64,000 bases of DNA from assembly GCA_035293765.1 (NCBI GenBank), contig DATGMF010000079.1, positions 186,001-250,000 of the forward strand. Reading direction: 5' to 3'. Positions 48,876-57,781 of the stretch are shown piece by piece. The notes beneath the pieces were generated by a model. The model was not told the DNA's origin. It saw only the letters and a list, made by a program, of their open reading frames with translations, and did not search any database. The stretch comes from DASRHT01 sp035293765. Its GTDB lineage: Bacteria; Chloroflexota; Ktedonobacteria; Ktedonobacterales; Ktedonobacteraceae. Positions within the stretch are counted from its first letter, which is position 1; each line of letters starts with the position of its first letter. A program made the translations under genes and the position numbers.

Positions 48876-50621
48876 ATGCGCATCTCACAACTGCTCACGA
48901 CGACCTTGCGCGAGGCGCCGCGCGCTTCCGAAGGCGGCAATCAGGAGCTCCTTGTGCGCGCAGGCTTTATCCGCCAGTTGACTTCAGGGATCTACAGCTT
49001 CTTGCCTCTGGGTGCGCGGGTGATTCATAAGATTTCGCAGATTATTCGCGAAGAAATGGACCACGCGGGCGGACAGGAGGTCATTATGCCTGTCATGCAG
49101 CCTAAGGGCATCTGGGAGCAGCGGCCAGTCAGCGGAGGACCAAGTCGCGCTGAGCACTATGCCTCGGTTCTGTTTGGTCTGACCGACCGCAAAGATCGTG
49201 AGATGGTGCTCGCCCCTACCCACGAAGAAGTGGCGACGCTGCTGGCAAAGGAATTTGTGCGCAGCTACCGCGACCTGCCACAAATGCTCTACCAGATCCA
49301 GGTCAAATTCCGCGACGAGCCGCGTCCCCGTGGCGGCCTCTTGCGCACGCGCGAATTTCTCATGAAGGACCTGTACAGCTTCGATGCTAATCAGCACAGG
49401 CTCGATCTCAGCTATGAGAAGATCAGCTACGCCTACCACAACATTTTTCATCGCTGCGGCCTGCGCTTCATCGCAATCCACGCTGATAGCGGAGCCATTG
49501 GCGGCAAAGACTCGCAGGAATTTATCGCGCTGACCGAGACAGGTGAAGACGATGTCATGCAATGCGATAGCTGCGACTATGCTGCCAACCGCGAGAAGGC
49601 CGAATTTGTGCGCGCCCAACCTGATAGCGAGCCGGAAGAGTCACTGGCAGAAGTGCATACTCCCAATTGCATGACGATCAGCGAACTGGCAACGTTCCTC
49701 AACGTCCCTGAGGCAAAAACGATCAAGACCGTCTGCTACGTTGCCAGCGGCAGAATGGTGCTGGCGATTATACGCGGCGACTTGGAGATCAACGAGGTCA
49801 AGCTCTCAAACGCGATCAGCCGCGCAGGCATCATTGCCGCCGATCTGCATCTCGCCACAGCGGAGGAGCTAGAGCAGGCAGGCATCGTCGCGGGCTACAC
49901 ATCGCCGCTCAACAAAGGCACGGACATCCTGATTATTGCCGACACCTCGCTAAAACAGGGCAATAACTTCGTAGCTGGTGCGAACAGGGTCGATTATCAC
50001 GTCAAAAACGCGAATTTCCCGCGTGACTTTCGCGTAGATGTCTGGGAAGACATTGCCTCGGCATACGAAGGCTCGGCCTGCGTACATTGTGGAGGCAGAT
50101 TGCACCTGCTACGAGGCTGCGAGCTGGGCCATATCTTCAAAATCGGCACGCGGTACTCGGAATTGTTCGACGCGACGTACCTCGATATCAGCGGCAGCCC
50201 GTGTCCAATCTTCATGGGCTGCTATGGCCTCGGCATTGGTCGCATCATGGCAATTGCGGTTGAGCAGTATCACGACGGGAAGGGCATCATATGGCCGTTC
50301 AGTATCGCTCCTTATCATGTGGCCCTGGTCGGGATCGACCTCGACAAAGAAGAAATCGGTACTATTGCCGAGAAGCTTTACGCCGACCTGCAAACCGAGA
50401 ATGTGGAAGTGCTTTTCGATGATCGTGCTGAGACCGCAGGCGTGAAATTTAACGATGCCGATCTGATCGGCCTACCCCTGCGATCCGTCGTGAGCAAGCG
50501 TTCATTGAAAAATGGCGGCATTGAGCTAAAGCTGCGTACCCAGAAGGAGAGCCGCATCGTGCCATTGGAGGACGCGGTACAGGTGATTCAGGAGGAGATC
50601 AGGAAGGGATTAGAGGGATAA
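48876..50621 (+). CDS. proS: prolyl-tRNA synthetase, bacterial type with editing domain (ProS1)
   Basis: The second ProRS, 581 residues, of the bacterial type. The catalytic core starts MRISQLLTTTLREAP, with motif 1 near HAGGQEVIMPVMQP, motif 2 DEPRPRGGLLRTREFLMKD and motif 3 GLGIGRIMAIAVEQ. An INS/YbaK-like editing domain (about 220-390; LNVPEAKTIKTVCYV...) can hydrolyse mischarged Ala-tRNA-Pro. The frame stays open 414 bp upstream through the first synthetase, but ATG 48876 has AGGGGAGG and the proper N-terminus. It shares the operon and T-box with the archaeal-type enzyme. Confidence 0.96.
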   Translation: MRISQLLTTTLREAPRASEGGNQELLVRAGFIRQLTSGIYSFLPLGARVIHKISQIIREEMDHAGGQEVIMPVMQPKGIWEQRPVSGGPSRAEHYASVLFGLTDRKDREMVLAPTHEEVATLLAKEFVRSYRDLPQMLYQIQVKFRDEPRPRGGLLRTREFLMKDLYSFDANQHRLDLSYEKISYAYHNIFHRCGLRFIAIHADSGAIGGKDSQEFIALTETGEDDVMQCDSCDYAANREKAEFVRAQPDSEPEESLAEVHTPNCMTISELATFLNVPEAKTIKTVCYVASGRMVLAIIRGDLEINEVKLSNAISRAGIIAADLHLATAEELEQAGIVAGYTSPLNKGTDILIIADTSLKQGNNFVAGANRVDYHVKNANFPRDFRVDVWEDIASAYEGSACVHCGGRLHLLRGCELGHIFKIGTRYSELFDATYLDISGSPCPIFMGCYGLGIGRIMAIAVEQYHDGKGIIWPFSIAPYHVALVGIDLDKEEIGTIAEKLYADLQTENVEVLFDDRAETAGVKFNDADLIGLPLRSVVSKRSLKNGGIELKLRTQKESRIVPLEDAVQVIQEEIRKGLEG

Positions 50622-50701
50622 TCACTAACCTTTCCGAGATGATAAAATAGAGAGAGGAGAAATAGTTTTCAAAGAATAGCCTGGAAAGAGGAATTCCACT
50701 T

Positions 50702-51169
50702 ATGACCACTCGTCTTGACTTCGCTAAAGCAGCTCCTGGAGCTTACCGGGCGATGAGCCAGCTTGAGCAGTATGTGAGAAATTGCGGCCTGGAAAGATCG
50801 CTGATCGAACTCGTCAAGATACGCGCTTCGCAGATCAACGGCTGCGCTTATTGTCTCGATATGCATACCAAAGACGCCAGGGCGGCTGGCGAAAGCGAGC
50901 AACGCATCTATCTCGTTTCCGCGTGGCGAGAGGCGCCATTTTACAGTGAACGTGAGCGAGCCGCTCTGGAATGGACCGAGGCTCTCACCCTGATCGCTGA
51001 AAACGAGGTCTCTGATGAGCTCTATGAACGCGTCAAGCCTCACTTCACCGATGAGGAACTGGTCAATCTCTCGCTCGCGATTGTCACCATCAACGGTTGG
51101 AACCGCCTCACCATCAGCTCCCGCAGCGAAGTCGGCAGCTACCAGCCAAAACAAGCCGCCGCTCATTGA
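50702..51169 (+). CDS. AhpD-like carboxymuconolactone decarboxylase family protein
   Basis: A 155-residue alkylhydroperoxidase-D-like protein. The redox pair C48-A-Y-C51 followed by the DMHT sequence (H55) is the usual AhpD-like active site, and the flanking helices (SLIELVKIRASQINGCAYC; YSERERAALEWTEALTLI) match the family. Such proteins reduce peroxides with a thiol partner. AGAGGA is upstream of the ATG. It lies 80 bp after the second ProRS gene and may be in the same transcript or have its own promoter. A strong terminator follows. Confidence 0.93.
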   Translation: MTTRLDFAKAAPGAYRAMSQLEQYVRNCGLERSLIELVKIRASQINGCAYCLDMHTKDARAAGESEQRIYLVSAWREAPFYSERERAALEWTEALTLIAENEVSDELYERVKPHFTDEELVNLSLAIVTINGWNRLTISSRSEVGSYQPKQAAAH

Positions 51170-51182
51170 GCAGCTAGCATGT

Positions 51183-51215
51183 AGCGGCCTCCTGTGATTT
51201 CACCGGGAGGCCGCT
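51183..51215 (+). terminator. intrinsic terminator after the AhpD-like gene
   Basis: A 10-bp stem AGCGGCCTCC/GGAGGCCGCT with a 13-nt loop, followed by TCTCATT. Confidence 0.85.
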
Positions 51216-51285
51216 TCTCATTGCATCTCAAATTCACTGATGATATGAAAGCGTTTATCCGCCGCTATTGCATTAGCGTGCGTTT

Positions 51286-52347
51286 TTACAGGGGCCAGAC
51301 CTGAGCATTGCTAAAGATCACATCGATGGGATTATCGACATCGACCACCGCAACCCCGATCTTCCCTGCGCCCAGCGTGCTATCGCTCACCGACGCTATC
51401 GGTTGAGCGTTGACATAAAGGTAGTAGGTATTATTTTGTGCGATCACCGTGAGCTGGTTTGATTGGCCTTGACCGCTGGCAATGACGGAGCTCAATCCCT
51501 GTATGAGCGTGCTCACCTGATTGTTGCTGGCGTAAACGTCGAGGGCGTAGCTGCCATCAGTGCCAACATGGAAAAAGTAGTATGCCTGATTGGAGCTATC
51601 GACGTGGAAGAGGAGCCCGGCCTGATCTTCGTTGCCCTGGACAATTGTCATGTTCACCTGGTAGGCGAAATTGTTGAATTGCGTAGCTCTGGCAATGCAG
51701 GGTTGCAGGAAGCCTGGTTGCGTTTCGCGGGCATGATAGGCTCCATTATCGAAAACGCAGCCGGCGTTGTTGACCGAACTGCCCTCGGTCCACAGGCTGG
51801 TGGCGCTATTGCTGCTCAGCGGATCGCTAAATTTCGGCGTTCCTCTGGTGGCTTTCTGGTAAAGATCGTTGAGCGCGCTCGCCGTGGCGGTGGCGTTAAT
51901 CACGGAGGCGGTTGCCGTGACATCCTGATTCACTACGCTGGTGGCGGTGGCGTTAATGCCGGCTTGCACGGTATTCACGGCCTGAACCGTTGCATTCTGC
52001 TGTGCCCGTGCCGTGCCTATCACATTGCCTGTTGCCACAGCTTGAGCGGTGGAGACTCTACGAACTGCTCCGGTGTACCGGGTGGTGGTGCTATAGGTAA
52101 TCAACCCCAGGCCGCTTATAAGTAGCAAGAGCGCCAGGGCGGAAAGCAGCGCCATCACCACTCTGGGCAGACGTTCGCGTCGCCGGTAATCCCGTTGCAC
52201 CGGGGGCCACACTGCTGGCACTCCTGGAGGGAGATGCGTGGGAGCGTTCATGACTTCCGTTGTGGCGGAGGGCGAAACCTCTTCCCTGGCAGCTACAGTT
52301 GTGGTAGATAGATCGGTTTCTTTTTGGGATGTTTGATCTGGCTGCAT
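51286..52347 (-). CDS. membrane-anchored protein with shared LamG-like ectodomain (no kinase head)
   Basis: 353 residues: a cytoplasmic polar head (1-65, no recognisable fold), one membrane helix (about 67-88, ALLSALALLLLISGLGLI), an Ala/Thr-rich stalk (TATASVINATATASALNDLYQKATRG in pieces) and a beta-sandwich ectodomain (about 170-353). The ectodomain ends SNAQVWPL, as its three neighbours end with similar VW motifs. It contains DPLSSN, Cys pairs and GLLFHVDSSNQAYYFFHVGTDGSYAL, resembling the concanavalin-like fold of DUF1080/LamG proteins. AGGAT precedes the ATG. It is the most downstream gene of the four-gene family. Confidence 0.8.
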   Translation of the reverse strand: MQPDQTSQKETDLSTTTVAAREEVSPSATTEVMNAPTHLPPGVPAVWPPVQRDYRRRERLPRVVMALLSALALLLLISGLGLITYSTTTRYTGAVRRVSTAQAVATGNVIGTARAQQNATVQAVNTVQAGINATATSVVNQDVTATASVINATATASALNDLYQKATRGTPKFSDPLSSNSATSLWTEGSSVNNAGCVFDNGAYHARETQPGFLQPCIARATQFNNFAYQVNMTIVQGNEDQAGLLFHVDSSNQAYYFFHVGTDGSYALDVYASNNQVSTLIQGLSSVIASGQGQSNQLTVIAQNNTYYLYVNAQPIASVSDSTLGAGKIGVAVVDVDNPIDVIFSNAQVWPL

Positions 52348-52450
52348 ATAGTATATCCTGACCGTAATTTCTCATCAGTAGCTTTTGTGCTAGAATATAG
52401 AATAGAATATCATAACTTGTCTATTCATGGTACCAGTTACCTGCCCCTTA

Positions 52451-54565
52451 TTATGATTTCCATACCCGAGCGTTGCGAAAGATGATCGCGGTTTTATAAT
52501 AGCTGCCCCTGGCGTATACTCCTATCTGGCCGCTTGAGTAGCCGGCGTCACTGACGCTATCGATGTACTGTTTATTCGTGTAAAGGTATAAATTTTGCCC
52601 TTGCGCGACTACTGCAAGCTGATTCGTCGTATTGTAGCCTTTTTTGATCACCGGGCTGCTACCGCTGGCAAGCAGCGTTTGGCTAACGTTTCCATACCCA
52701 TTACTGGCAATTTTTTCTAAAAAATATGCACCATTGACGCTAATGCAAAAGTAATAGCCTGAGCCACTGGCATTAGCACGAATAACCAGGCCCCCAGAAT
52801 TACCGCTAATGATAGTCATATCTACCTGGTAGGCTAAATTACTGAAATAGGTCTCCGCAGCCATGCAATTGATAAGATATCCTGCTAAGGCTTCATCGCG
52901 ATAGGCATTATTGGTAAATTGGCAGCTACCGGTGTAGCGGCCCGACGTTCCGATCCGCTGGGCGTTACTCCAGCCAAAATCATCCGGGTCAGAGAGGGGA
53001 TCGTTGATAGTCGGGAGACCGCCAGTCGCCTGAGCATAAGTATTTTGCAAGGCCGTCCGGGTGGCGATTGCGGCGTTGATATGTGGTTGAGCCGTCGCTG
53101 CCACCTGACCTGGACCGGTTGCTCTGACCTGTATGGTGCTAATAATACTGACTCCGGCAATTGCCGTAGCCTGAACGTGCAGAAGATTTGTCTGGTAGGA
53201 GATGGAGAAATAGAGAAATCCGCTACCAGCAATAATTAATACTGTTAGTAAGATAAGTAGCAGCTTTGCTTCTATGGAAGTATGCATGCGATAGGGAGGC
53301 GACGCTTTCCGTGTGGTTGCCGAGGAAGGATGGATGCCTGGTGGTATGAACTGCTGATCAACCGGGACCTGACGGTTGATAGAGCCAGGAGATAGGATCA
53401 GAGCATAAGGGTTATGGGGGGAAGAGGGTAAGGAGGTAGATAGTACCACCTGCCCTGGTACAGGTAGCGGGTCTGCTGAACTTTGCTGGTTAGAGAGGTG
53501 GGAAAGGGACCGCAGGAAGTGAGGGTGCTGCTCTGACATTAATAGAGCTTCGTCGGAGATTTTGTGATCACAAAAGATCGGCAGAGATTCAGCATCTGCG
53601 TTGAGCGATGGCTGGGAAGGGATCTGTTGATCAAGAGGTGGTATCACCTCAACGGCAATGGGCGCTGCTTGTAACTGTGGAAATGGAGCGATCTCTGTTG
53701 GCACATAGAGCTGTGGATCGGTGCCGACGATAGTTGTGGGGTACTTGCTACGAGGAAGATCCTGGCAAGCCTCCTCCAGAGCGGCTGCGAAATCCTCGAC
53801 ACTGGCGAAGCGTTGGCGCGGATCTTTAGCTAGAGAGGTAAAGATAACGTCTTCGACTGCGGCAGGGATGGCTGATATTTGCTCTTTTAGCGAAGGCGGG
53901 GAGACGCACTCGTGCTGAAGGGCTATTTCGCTATAGGTTCCTCCAAAGGGCGCCGATCCGCAGAGCCATTCGTAGGCAGTGATACCCAGGGCGTATTGAT
54001 CGCTGGCCGGGCATGGTTTGCCCTGAATCTGTTCTGGCGCCATATAGGTCACGGTCCCGGCGATATTTTCGAGATTCTGCGCCTGAGTCTGAGCAATGAC
54101 TGCCACCCCAAAATCGCTGAGTAACACTTTGCCGTCACGTCCCAGCAGCATATTCTCCGGTTTGACATCGCGGTGAACCAGCTTTTGCTGATGGGCGTAC
54201 TGTAAAGCTGCCGCAATCTGCTTGACATAGGTCAGGACGGTGGTGGGTGAAAGCCTGCTCCCTCGTGGGCAGCGCTGACGCAGCGTCCCATTGGGGGCGT
54301 ATTCCATAATGATATATGGTGTGTGGTTTTCCATCTCAAACTCTAAAATGTGGATGATATGAGGATGATTGAGCCTGGCGATAATATGCGCTTCGTTGTG
54401 GAATGCCTCTGTTTCGGGCTGCCCCAATAGGGTCTGAAGTACTTTAATAGCAGCAAATGTTTTGAGATGGATATGTTCACCCAGATAGGTATCCGCGAAT
54501 CCCCCCTTTCCCAGTAGCTGCACCAGGCGGTAATTTCCAAACTGCTGACCAATGCGTTCCGCCAT
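52451..54565 (-). CDS. Ser/Thr protein kinase (PknB type) with LamG-like ectodomain
   Basis: A 704-residue receptor kinase. Kinase domain (10-270): glycine loop GKGGFADTY, K41 in AAIKVL, HRDVKPEN (D133), DFG (D151), GTVTYMAPEQ. A long Pro/Ser-rich juxtamembrane segment follows (about 280-430), then one membrane helix (LLLILLTVLIIAGSGFLYF), an A/T stalk and the ectodomain (about 530-704: DPLSDPDDFGWSN...VYARG...FRNARVWKS). All kinase motifs are intact. ATG 54565 follows AGGAGGGAG. Its neighbours carry the same ectodomain without a kinase, as if they were co-receptors or decoys for one ligand (inference). Confidence 0.93.
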   Translation of the reverse strand: MAERIGQQFGNYRLVQLLGKGGFADTYLGEHIHLKTFAAIKVLQTLLGQPETEAFHNEAHIIARLNHPHIIHILEFEMENHTPYIIMEYAPNGTLRQRCPRGSRLSPTTVLTYVKQIAAALQYAHQQKLVHRDVKPENMLLGRDGKVLLSDFGVAVIAQTQAQNLENIAGTVTYMAPEQIQGKPCPASDQYALGITAYEWLCGSAPFGGTYSEIALQHECVSPPSLKEQISAIPAAVEDVIFTSLAKDPRQRFASVEDFAAALEEACQDLPRSKYPTTIVGTDPQLYVPTEIAPFPQLQAAPIAVEVIPPLDQQIPSQPSLNADAESLPIFCDHKISDEALLMSEQHPHFLRSLSHLSNQQSSADPLPVPGQVVLSTSLPSSPHNPYALILSPGSINRQVPVDQQFIPPGIHPSSATTRKASPPYRMHTSIEAKLLLILLTVLIIAGSGFLYFSISYQTNLLHVQATAIAGVSIISTIQVRATGPGQVAATAQPHINAAIATRTALQNTYAQATGGLPTINDPLSDPDDFGWSNAQRIGTSGRYTGSCQFTNNAYRDEALAGYLINCMAAETYFSNLAYQVDMTIISGNSGGLVIRANASGSGYYFCISVNGAYFLEKIASNGYGNVSQTLLASGSSPVIKKGYNTTNQLAVVAQGQNLYLYTNKQYIDSVSDAGYSSGQIGVYARGSYYKTAIIFRNARVWKS

Positions 54566-54700
54566 ACTCCCTCCTGATTCTACTTGCAATCATGATCCTG
54601 TTTACAAATTTTTTATAGATTTATTATAATATTCCATCTAAAAAGAATTTTTATATCCGCATGTATTTATATAAGTGAAAGGAGGAATGAAAGCGCTGGT

Positions 54701-55639
54701 TTAGAGGGTCCAGACGCGGATATTGCTGAATGCTACATCGGTTGGATGACCGCCATTGCCTGCAAAAACTCCTATTTCTCCTCTGGCATATGAGCCATCG
54801 GTAGTGCTGCCAACAAATTGCTTGTTGATATAGAGGGAAATAGTGCTCCCCTGAGCAATCACCGTCAGGAGATTAGTCTGGCCGAAGCCAGTCTTGATGG
54901 CGGCGCTTTTATCGTCGAGGATGGGCGTATTGTGCTGATTATCTCTGGTAACCAGGAGGCTGTAGGTGCCATCATGACCAACACGGAAGATGTAAAACTG
55001 ATTGGCTACATCGTTAGCGCGGAAAATCAGTCCTCCCTCATCCCCCTGAATGATGTTCATCTGCACTTCCAGCGCAATATTCCCGAAGTTCGTGGCATGC
55101 GCGAAACAGGGGACGTAGTAGCTTTTCTGAAAAACGCTGGCGTGCAGAGCCGCGCCCGTAAAGCCACAACCGCCGCCGCCCACCGCGTCGTAAACGTCCC
55201 AGTTTGAGCCCGTCTGAAAAGCCAGCGATGACGCCAGAACCGGTGTGCCGCTGGTAGCCTGGTTATAGATATTTTGCAGCGCCGTCGCCGTGGCCTGGAC
55301 ATGGGCTTGAGCGGTCGCTGTGGCGTTGGCTACGGCGGTTGCCTGGGCATGAACGATTGCCGTGGATTGGGCATTGACGGTCTGAATAGCCTGGGTGGTC
55401 GCTGTAGCGCGAGCGCGGAACTGGGCCGGTCGTGTCACCGATGCGTAGAAGATCAAGCCAAAGCCGCTGAACATAATTAATACCAGCAGCGCGAGGAGGG
55501 AAATAAGGGCAGTTTTGGAAAGTTCTGGCTTCTTTTGTACCTGTTTTGGATTGGGGAAAGGAGCGAGTGGCGGGGTGCCTGGTAGGTTTGATGGGTATGA
55601 TGGTGGATAAGGCTGAGGAGACGACGAATACGGCTGCAT
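54701..55639 (-). CDS. membrane-anchored protein with shared LamG-like ectodomain (Pro-rich head)
   Basis: 312 residues: a Pro/Ser/Tyr-rich cytoplasmic head (1-45; MQPYSSSPQPYPPSYP), a membrane helix (about 47-68, LISLLALLVLIMFSGFGLIFY), a stalk of AxAT repeats (ARATATTQAIQTVNAQSTAIVHAQATAVANATATAQ in pieces), then the ectodomain (about 130-312) with cysteines, GGLIFRANDVANQFYIFRVGHDGTYSLLV and the final SNIRVWTL. TGGAG precedes ATG 55639, 18 bp inside the open frame. Second in transcription order. The head could be a kinase substrate or interaction motif. Confidence 0.8.
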   Translation of the reverse strand: MQPYSSSPQPYPPSYPSNLPGTPPLAPFPNPKQVQKKPELSKTALISLLALLVLIMFSGFGLIFYASVTRPAQFRARATATTQAIQTVNAQSTAIVHAQATAVANATATAQAHVQATATALQNIYNQATSGTPVLASSLAFQTGSNWDVYDAVGGGGCGFTGAALHASVFQKSYYVPCFAHATNFGNIALEVQMNIIQGDEGGLIFRANDVANQFYIFRVGHDGTYSLLVTRDNQHNTPILDDKSAAIKTGFGQTNLLTVIAQGSTISLYINKQFVGSTTDGSYARGEIGVFAGNGGHPTDVAFSNIRVWTL

Positions 55640-55791
55640 CTTATACTCCAGTCCCAATTGCTATATGTGTTATCTGATAAAAGGGCAGGTCTTGCATCTG
55701 CCCGTAAAGGGTGAATGCCCAGTTTCTAGCATATCATGCTTCCACATTTCTGCCAAGTTAATCACAAAATAGTCATATCTCTATTAGCCAT

Positions 55792-57081
55792 TTACAGAGT
55801 CCAGACCTGTGCATGGGTGTATACCACATCGGCGGCATTGGCTCCGCCTTGCGCAATCACGCCGATCTTGCCGGAGTTGAGGGAGGAATCGTTAACGCTG
55901 ATAAGATATTTTTTATTGATGTACAGATCTATCGTGTTATTATTGGCCGCGGCTGCGATCAGGTTACTCTGATTGGCCCCTGTGACGATCAATGAGCTAT
56001 TGCCCGAAAGCAGGTTTTTGGCGTGATTACCCTCTTTATCTGGATAGTAGTAGAGATCATAGGTGCCATCCTGCCCAATGCGGAACAGATAGAACCTTGT
56101 GTTAGTGGTATCGGCCCGGAAGATGATGCCGCCGAAGTCACCGTTAATGATCTTCATCTGGACCTGATAGAGAAAGTTACTGTAATTTGTGGCTTCCGCC
56201 GAGCAGTAGAGGAAAACCCCTTTCTGGGCTATAGTGACGTGATATTCGCCATTGGTAAAAGCGCAGCCGGTGCCGGTATCCCAGTTGTAGAGGGTGGCGT
56301 TCTGCATAGGGTCATCCAGCACAGGAGTACCACTGGTAATCTGATCATAATTTGCCTGATGACCGGCAATGACCGTTGCCGTCGCGCTGGCCTGCGCCTG
56401 TACCGTGCCAACCACCTGAGCGGTGCTGGTAGCGTTAACTGCGGCAGTGCCGGCGACTTTAGCGACAGCCGTTGAGGTAGCTTGAGCGGCAATCTGTTGT
56501 GGAACAAAAACATTGATGTAGTAAATAGGAATGCTGATGCCCAGCACCAGAATAATCAGTGTGATCAGGGCTATCATCAGCGCCGGTGAGCGTCGTTTTG
56601 ACCGGGGAGGAGTGTAAGGGGCACCGGTTGTATATGGCGTTTGCTGCCCATATTGACCGTAATTCTGCTGCTGCTGATAGTATTGGGGCTCTCCTTGAGC
56701 AGGATAGTAGGAATAGGGATAGCTGTTTGCCGTTGTTACTCCCGGATAGGATGATTGCGCACCCGATGGTGGAGGGGGAGGCGGGAGATGGGTCAGGAGC
56801 GTGGCGCTGTTGGCGTCTTCATGCAGCACAGGAGGGCTGGAGTTTTCTGGCGATGCAATGGCGATAGTGAGGATCAGAGCTCCTGGGGGTTGTTCTCCAA
56901 TAGCCTGTCCCTGCCCTTCCAGACGGATCACCTGCCCTTCATAAGCGGCGGCAGGGATCGTCACGGTGACAAAGCGTCCCCCGGAGAGCGTCAGCGTGCG
57001 CGTTGTGCCATTGCGTGCTTCTTCCTGACTCAGTGCAAGAGTTGCACGAAGATCGCGGTTATTTTGTTCCTCTATTGCCAT
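55792..57081 (-). CDS. DnaJ-C-like domain fused to the shared membrane-anchored ectodomain
   Basis: 429 residues from ATG 57081 (AGGTGAAAGAG upstream). Residues 5-80 resemble half of a DnaJ C-terminal substrate-binding domain: EARNGTTRTLTLSGGRFVTVTIPAAAYEGQVIRLEGQG, PPGALILTI (in pieces), without a J domain. Then come a Pro/Tyr/Gln-rich linker (about 85-165), a membrane helix (about 170-195), an A/T stalk and the ectodomain (about 245-429: DDPMQNATLYNWDTGTGC...GIIFRADTTNTRFYLFRIGQDGTYDL...THAQVWTL). It is first in the family cluster. The pairing of a chaperone-like head with this ectodomain is unusual. Confidence 0.82.
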   Translation of the reverse strand: MAIEEQNNRDLRATLALSQEEARNGTTRTLTLSGGRFVTVTIPAAAYEGQVIRLEGQGQAIGEQPPGALILTIAIASPENSSPPVLHEDANSATLLTHLPPPPPPSGAQSSYPGVTTANSYPYSYYPAQGEPQYYQQQQNYGQYGQQTPYTTGAPYTPPRSKRRSPALMIALITLIILVLGISIPIYYINVFVPQQIAAQATSTAVAKVAGTAAVNATSTAQVVGTVQAQASATATVIAGHQANYDQITSGTPVLDDPMQNATLYNWDTGTGCAFTNGEYHVTIAQKGVFLYCSAEATNYSNFLYQVQMKIINGDFGGIIFRADTTNTRFYLFRIGQDGTYDLYYYPDKEGNHAKNLLSGNSSLIVTGANQSNLIAAAANNNTIDLYINKKYLISVNDSSLNSGKIGVIAQGGANAADVVYTHAQVWTL

Positions 57082-57202
57082 CTCTTTCACCTCGTAATTT
57101 GGTGAAAGTAGTATAGCATGCAACCACATCGGTTGCAAAGAGAAGAGTGCGCAAATACCCACCGTCGGGCGTCTAGCAGACGGTGGCCGTTTACGTACAC
57201 GT

Positions 57203-57514
57203 TTATACCATGCCGAGCTCCCATTTGGCATCTTCCGTCATGCGGTCCGGGCTCCACGGAGGGTCAAAGGTGAGATCGACTTTGCAGCTTTTGACGTGCT
57301 CCACTTCCCCGACGCGCATTTCGACCTCCGACATCACTTCCCCGGCCATTGGGCACCCCATAGCTGTCAGCGTCATCGTGACGTGGACGTTGCCCTCTTC
57401 ATTGTTAATATCAACGCCATAAACCAGTCCCAGATCGACGATATTGACGGGTATTTCTGGATCGTAGCACTCGCGCAGAGCGTCCATCACCTCTGCTTCG
57501 TTAATTTCTGCCAT
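57203..57514 (-). CDS. MIP18/SufT-like (DUF59) iron-sulfur assembly protein
   Basis: A 103-residue DUF59 protein: LRECYDPEIPVNIVDLGLVYGVDI, then VTMTLTAMGCPMAGEVMSEVE with the conserved Cys, and VDLTFDPPWSPDRMTEDAKWELGM, the family's standard ending. Relatives (SufT, PaaD, MIP18) help insert or repair Fe-S clusters in target proteins. AAGGACAGG precedes the ATG. A single gene between the ectodomain cluster and the two-component pair. Confidence 0.94.
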   Translation of the reverse strand: MAEINEAEVMDALRECYDPEIPVNIVDLGLVYGVDINNEEGNVHVTMTLTAMGCPMAGEVMSEVEMRVGEVEHVKSCKVDLTFDPPWSPDRMTEDAKWELGMV

Positions 57515-57781
57515 AGCCTGTCCTTCTTTATTGCTTAATCCGAGTCAATCACTAGGAAATACATTCCTCTGTAATATAGCCCAGGAATCGGCGATTGTCA
57601 AAGTCATATGCTGGCAAAGCTGAGCGGTTGAGAACTCTTCTCGGGGATGAAGATATCTCAACCTGCATCACAGCATTCTCTCAATGCAAAATTAACGGAG
57701 ACAGCGTATACATGATGTGTGCGATATGCCGTGGTAATGGTAGGGAAAGTGAGGGGGTAGCTGGCGGCAATCGGAGGATGT

